From contig OZ018411.1 in assembly GCA_963969595.1 (NCBI GenBank), positions 30,887,445-30,951,444 on the forward strand: a DNA stretch of 64,000 nucleotides. The letters run 5' to 3'. The position numbers and the translations under genes are program-made. Under the pieces are notes generated by a model. The model was not told the origin of the DNA, did not search any database, and was given only the letters and a program-made list of their open reading frames with translations. Shown here in pieces: positions 59,180-64,000 of this stretch (the first letter of the stretch is position 1; each line of letters opens with the position of its first letter). The DNA comes from Neckera pumila. Lineage: Eukaryota; Streptophyta; Bryopsida; Hypnales; Neckeraceae.

Positions 59180-61090
59180 GTTCAGGGACCCATTTTCAGC
59201 TGGGTGCCCAAGCCTTTTATAGTCAAATCTCCTTGACTACATCATAGCTTCATTTATACACATTTAAAAAAAAAAAAATCACTTTGGCAAGTACTCCACA
59301 TGATGTTCTTGGTTTACACCGTAAGGATTTTGTAGTTGAGAATTATTACTATGTGAATCTTGTCCGTGAATTTTTTCCAGTGTAATGGCAGTTTCAACGA
59401 AGTAGTTCTTGCTTCTTATTTTCTTCCACTATATTCTAAACCTTGGGTGATCATGAAATTTGTAAAGCATGTAGCCAACTTCATGCTCTACAAAAAATTC
59501 AAATTGCACAAGATATTCATAAGGTGGAACATATCATTTTGGATGACCAAAAAAAATGTTGACACCTCGAGCAAGCCCCAAAAAAAGTTTTGACCCTATT
59601 TTGAGTGTTAAAATCTCATGAAGTAAGCCCTTGTAGAGTCTGAAGTTTTGAAGGGATGTACATAAAGGAGTGCCAAAAAAGATCTTATGGTTAAATTATT
59701 GAAAAAATTTCAAAATTTTGATCCACTAATCATTTTCTTGAGAGAGGTTAATTTCAAGCCATTTGAGTTTGTACACATGATGGTCCTTTAGGGGTTAATT
59801 TTAAATTATTCCAAAAAAAATCATGAATATTGTTTAAAAAATGCAACAAATAGTGCAAGTGTTTTTTGCAATCACCCAACTTTGAGTGCTTTTTGATAGA
59901 AAAATGATCTTAGGACTTAGGGGTTAAAAAGTAACTATCCCATTATAACAGGTATTCAACTTATAACTATAATAAATAAATTAGAAAAACTTTTTTTCAA
60001 AAACTTGATGTGAAGGAGAAATCAATTTAAATTTGGTAAACTATATACTGCTATGTATGCTCAAATTCAAATGACATCACTCTAGTGGTTTAAATTGAAT
60101 TTTGATGAAAAGTTCTTCAAAACTTAAAACATGCTACACCGGAAAACTCAAAGTTTCCCTATTGAATTGTACGGATTAATACTTAAAGGACCAATTGACC
60201 AACCTATTACAATCCAACGGTGCTAGCATGCAAGCGTGTGAGAAACTAAAATTGGAATTTAGAAATTGGATAGAGAATTTGAATAGCTTTTTAGAAAATA
60301 TTTACAATTTGAAATAGGGCCTGAGCCTAAGAGCAGTGAACAAGGCGGTAAGCAGGGATTGTGTGAGCCTAGAGCCTAGAAATTTAGAACATGGTGTAAT
60401 TTCTAAATTTTTTGGTTAAAAATTTAAAAGATCCTTGTTTTTTCAATAAAATTTATTATATTTAGAAAAATACAACCTATTACCACGGGACCCATGACTG
60501 TTTATTTTAGATCTAGAATCATGGGAAGTTGGGGCTTTTGCATGTTTTGAAATGTATATCACGTTTTGAGAGGCCGTCCCAGAGTGGGCTAATCAAATGA
60601 GAGTATAAATAATTTAGAGGTAATTCTAAGGATCAGAAGAAGACAAATTCACTTAAAATATCATAGGATGTGGAGTATTGTGTATATAATAAAATATTCT
60701 TTCATTGCAGCAAGAATATATATTTAAATATGAATTTAACTTTTGCTACTCAAATTTACAGATTTTGAAGACAGAATATCAATGCTACGAATCTACTTCA
60801 TATCATGCTAATATTTGTCAACTACCTTACTTGTACATCTTGATGACTTTGGCAATAACAATCACTTACTGAACTTCATCCAAGCTAAAGATAGAAATGT
60901 GGATGAACTTGTAAATCTTATAATCTAATTTGTAGAATTAACAGAAGATGTAATAAAGGTATTTGTAGTTTAAGTACATGCCATGCTTCCAATGGGAGTC
61001 CCATTCATGCTTCCATAATGGAGACATAAACAAGATGGAAAAATGAAAAGTGTGAAGTTATAAACCTTTTGGCCAAGTTCAGTCCCAAAC
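59180..61090. other. AT-rich intergenic DNA
   Basis: No gene, RNA or repeat boundary was recognised across this stretch. Confidence 0.45.
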
Positions 61091-61092
61091 AA

Positions 61093-61398
61093 AAGTATAA
61101 GAAATAGCACTAAGTCTAGGGCAAGTAAGGAAGTTCACCCTAATTGTATTTGCAATAATATTTCTTGCATTTTCCTACATATTGCAATGATTTTTTAGAA
61201 ATATTATTGCAAAATTTTGTAGACATTACAGTTGACAACCCATGTGTTTATATTAACAATAATATTCAATAAAACATCAAGATGTTTTATTGAACATCAT
61301 TGTTGACATAAAAACATGGAGTATTTTATTTAATGTCCACAAAAATGCGTTCCAAAAAATAGTAAAAACATTCCCAAACACATGGGTTTCTTATAGTG
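61093..61398. mobile_element. Probable CACTA miniature, about 306 bp
   Basis: The right end is GGGTTTCTTATAGTG, identical in its last 13 bases to the termini of the 3208 and 30541 elements. A left end AAGTATAAGAAA (two changes from CACTATAAGAAA) at 61093 is preceded by CAA (61090-61092), matching the CAA that follows the right end (61399-61401). Inside, GTTGACAACCCA and an AATAAAACATC/GATGTTTTATT palindrome resemble the foldback body at 30541. The left terminus is degraded, so the boundary is less certain than the family assignment. Confidence 0.6.
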
Positions 61399-61474
61399 CA
61401 ATTAGAAGATCCAATTTCCTTTTGCTGGATCCAAAAACCTCTTTTTACTTCAAGTGCAGAATTTGAATGCACTA

Positions 61475-61635
61475 CGAGGAAAATGGGTCCGAAATGACTA
61501 AAAGTTGACAGAAATTTGGCCCAAATGACAAGAGCCACATTTTTGCAACCTGTACCTGTCAACTTCTGGAAATTTGTCAACTGCTTGTCAAATTTCTGTC
61601 AATTTCTGTACTAATTTGTCAATTTTCACCAACCC
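61475..61635. repeat. TGTCAA(A/T)TTTCTG repeats in both orientations
   Basis: TTGACAGAAATTTG appears once on the plus strand, and AATTTGTCAAC, AAATTTCTGTCAA and AATTTGTCAATTT follow within 110 bp. Density and position next to a CACTA-like end suggest subterminal binding sites. Confidence 0.55.
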
Positions 61636-62243
61636 CCCTTTCTACCTTCATTTTAGAGAGCACAGCATTTTGTGCAATACCATTTCAATCATTGAAGCTT
61701 TGGTACTTCAGTGGAGAGACAAATAGGATAGATGCTTTTCATGTTGTTTAATTAACAATTTTACTAACAGAAGTCTGACTATTTGTAATTTGGCAGTAGG
61801 CACTTTAGATTCTTTAATCACATGCTAATGTAAACTAGCATTTCTGGAACAAGACGTACGGTATACCACATTCAAAAGAACTACATGCTCAAAGAAACCA
61901 TAAAGCCTATTTGCATTTCTCATCAGCATGGAACTCATGGACAAATTTCTTGTTTACTCCACTGAATCCTATTGGCATCATTTATGAAAATGTCCATGTA
62001 TAGACTCCTGCCATATCAAAGTCCAACCTTGAGACTGAAGAGAAAACGAGGTAGATGGATGCTCTGCAGCATTGCACTCACACCTTCTATTCCAAACTAT
62101 GCTGAACTGAATAAAGTACTTCTAATTTTGAACCAAAAAACAAGCTGTAATAGTATGTTTCCTATTGAACATGCATGCATTGCTCCTATTTCCCTGATAG
62201 TCACTTTCAAACTTACCACCAATTCTTGTTGCCTGCACATTTT

Positions 62244-63085
62244 TCATGAATTCCTCTGAGAACTTATTGTGTCTTCAACACCTGCTGCAAACAAGATCCA
62301 CTGACAAATGGCTTTAGTTCTCTGTAGCACTCCTTCCTCTTGTGATGCCTTGGTAGACAACTCAGTTCTCTCTTTTCCAACTTTGACATAGTCTTCTATT
62401 GTAGCATGCAGCTGTAATCCTACCAACTTTGTTATGTCAATGAGGTATGCAATGTCTTTTTCACGATCTGTACAGTTTTGTATGCTCTCTATACTGTCTT
62501 GTACAACACTGTCCACCTTGTCCTGACCCTTTCAAAGTTATGCGGTAGGGTCATTGAAAAGGTTGTCAATGCCTTTTGCCTTGTATAGTTCCTTCTTGTT
62601 AGAGCCGGTGATGCCTGTAAGGGCCGCCAAACACAACGTAATCTTCTTCAACCATTTGCTACGTTGATTTCTATTGGAAGTTCCTGCAAACTCTGCCCAA
62701 CTTATAGGCTTCTTTTTGCGCTTCTCTATGATGATTCCCCTAGCAAATTGCTTTGCTATCACCTTAAACCTTGGAAGATCTCGTAAGTACACAAGTGGCA
62801 AAATTTCATGAATACAATGAATAACTTCTTCATCCTTGCATTCCGCATAACCATAGCCGCACTTCCATTTCTCCCCTTTGCTAGTCGAAAAACGTCGGTC
62901 ACATCTTTCTCAGCAAGGTCTTGTGGAATTTTAAGTTTATGTGGATTTTTACCATGTTTTGGCAAGCCATACTTGGTCTCAAACTCCTCCGTAGTAATAG
63001 CGTGAGGAGGAGGATGCTTCTTCAGAGAAGCCAACTTCTCTAGTTCCTTATCCAAAAGACTCTGCTCCACCTTTGCGTCTACCAT
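62244..63085 (-). pseudogene. Unrecognised basic/helical protein, frame broken
   Basis: Starts with MVDAKVEQSLLDKELEKLAS at 63085, then ITTEEFETKYGLPKHGKNPH and KIPQDLAEKDVTDVFRLAKG. At a GGGG run near 62876 the best reading moves by one base: the adjacent frame gives KWKCGYGYAECKDEEVIHCI and LRDLPRFKVIAKQFARG, then a basic stretch EKRKKKPISWAEFAG and KWLKKITLCLAALTGITG. A TAA follows at 62538-62540 and a second stop shortly after; the same frame then continues with DSVVQDSIESIQNCTDREKD to a final stop near 62244. Total about 280 codons. I recognise no family. It may be the accessory or passenger protein of the surrounding transposon. An exon boundary instead of a frameshift is possible but no GT-AG pair fits. 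Confidence 0.45.
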
Positions 63086-63538
63086 TAGGAAAATTATGAG
63101 CTCATGAAGTGCCCCTCATAATGAAATTTGGAGACCCCAATAAATTGCTTCAATTGTACTTCAAAATTAAATCACCAAGACAATTCCCCTATCTCCGCTC
63201 AAGATGGCCATCATAGTTTGAAGCATGAAGCTCTAAAGCCATTGGCTAAGGACTCCTTTGCTTCATCATGAAACTAACTAGTACTACCTTGCCGGTTAGT
63301 ATTTAATTAAAGAGCCTAAGTACTATGTACCTGGAGGTACTCCAAGGAAACCTTTCAACATGAATAAAAATTAAATTTCAATTACGTACATTTGTTTGCT
63401 ATACATGTCTTTAGAGATGCTCACTAGTTTTAAGCAACTAGCTATGGTTTTATTGCGTATCGTTCTCATCAGTCACATGGCTGAATACTAAGAGCCTACC
63501 TACTACCATGTCTAACTCATAGTACAGACAGATCTTCC

Positions 63539-63715
63539 TCATTGAAGGTTCAACTCCACTCTCGCTGATGTCAATTTACCTCCAGAATCTTCAATATCCT
63601 TCAGGATCCCATCCTCAGAATTGACTTCTAGATTAGTATAGTCAATTGCAACTTTGCTTGCAAGTGCCCACAATACAACATAATAAACAGTAACATTCAA
63701 AAAGATTGAAAGAAC
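63539..63715 (-). CDS. Open frame fragment upstream of the unrecognised protein
   Basis: A minus-strand frame without an ATG reads YYVVLWALASKVAIDYTNLE, then VNSEDGILKDIEDSGG and LTSARVELNLQ before a TGA at 63539-63541. Mixed composition suggests real coding origin, perhaps an earlier exon of the gene that continues at 63085. A GT at the GGAG/GTAAAT position could be a splice donor. Not recognised. Confidence 0.25.
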   Translation of the reverse strand, partial: VLSIFLNVTVYYVVLWALASKVAIDYTNLEVNSEDGILKDIEDSGGKLTSARVELNLQ

Positions 63716-64000
63716 ATTTCATTTCAGTTCTTAAGTTGCCAGCAACCGCATTCAATCAAGCCTAATGATTTTAAAGGCCAAAACCTGACATCATTCACTT
63801 CAACAACTCCTGGATTAACAATTGTGAGCAAGCAAAAGTTGAAGTAACAAACAATTTTTTTTACGTGTCGTGAGATGATCAGGTGGTTTAGGGTTGACTG
63901 TTTTGTTTTTATCAGGACCTTCAAACGACCCAAAAGTACATGCTGAAAACAGGCCCCCTTTTTCCAGTAATGATGACATGAGCTGTAACAAAAAGCTTAT

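Larger units (their letters stand above)
61470..64000. mobile_element. Possible left part of a CACTA element running off the window
   Basis: CACTACGAGGAAAATGGG at 61470 has the form of a CACTA terminus. It is followed within 160 bp by repeated TTGACAGAAATTT / AATTTCTGTCAA words in both orientations, which look like subterminal repeats. No right terminus occurs before the window ends, so length and duplication cannot be checked. The minus-strand coding remains at 62.2-63.7 kb would lie inside it. Confidence 0.4.

Overview
The window looks like nuclear DNA from a streptophyte plant with a repeat-rich, AT-rich genome. It holds one intact, heavily intron-split metabolic gene with plant GT-AG introns, one Ty3/gypsy chromovirus, and at least five CACTA-type DNA transposons. 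I lean towards a non-seed plant (bryophyte, fern, lycophyte or charophyte-like) because of the character of the chromovirus and a broken Uma2-like gene, but this is inference. There is no rRNA, convincing tRNA, CRISPR array or prokaryotic operon.

Layout. 0-5 kb: degenerate ~210-270 bp repeats in both orientations, the right end of one CACTA element, then a complete 1.6 kb CACTA element (3208-4834). 5-9.4 kb: AT-rich DNA with a small GC-rich island (7.6-8.5 kb), a 19-G run and a GGATGA-type array. 11.4-13.7 kb: a degenerate minisatellite whose units carry a short palindrome. 13.7-17.7 kb, minus strand: decayed two-part coding remains of an unrecognised, probably mobile, element. These are split by a 1.8 kb CACTA element (14847-16652) with a TCC target duplication; removing it rejoins the reading frame exactly. 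19.2-20.6 kb: a foldback-like repeat. 22.4-28.3 kb: a 5.9 kb CACTA element with TTA duplication, full of GTCATA-type subterminal repeats, carrying a 103 bp CACTA miniature inside it. 30.5-30.8 kb: a 269 bp near-palindromic CACTA miniature. 34.2-39.8 kb: a full-length but dead chromovirus (LTRs differ by about 7%, TTCCA duplication, many stops, substituted catalytic residues).

40.4-50.2 kb: the only clearly functional gene, a plus-strand dihydroxyacetone kinase. I could follow it through 20 exons and 592 codons without a break. 51-52.5 kb: a GC-rich island with telo-box-like AAACCCTAA but no recognised gene. 54.3-55.2 kb: a broken Uma2-like (PD-(D/E)XK-type) gene. 61.1-64 kb: a CACTA miniature, what looks like the left end of a further CACTA element running off the window, and inside it minus-strand coding remains of an unrecognised protein.

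The genes do not form a pathway. One housekeeping-type kinase gene sits among transposons of differing age. The clearest new material is the nested CACTA family, which shows no transposase in this window, and the unrecognised proteins at 13.7-17.7 and 62.2-63.1 kb.
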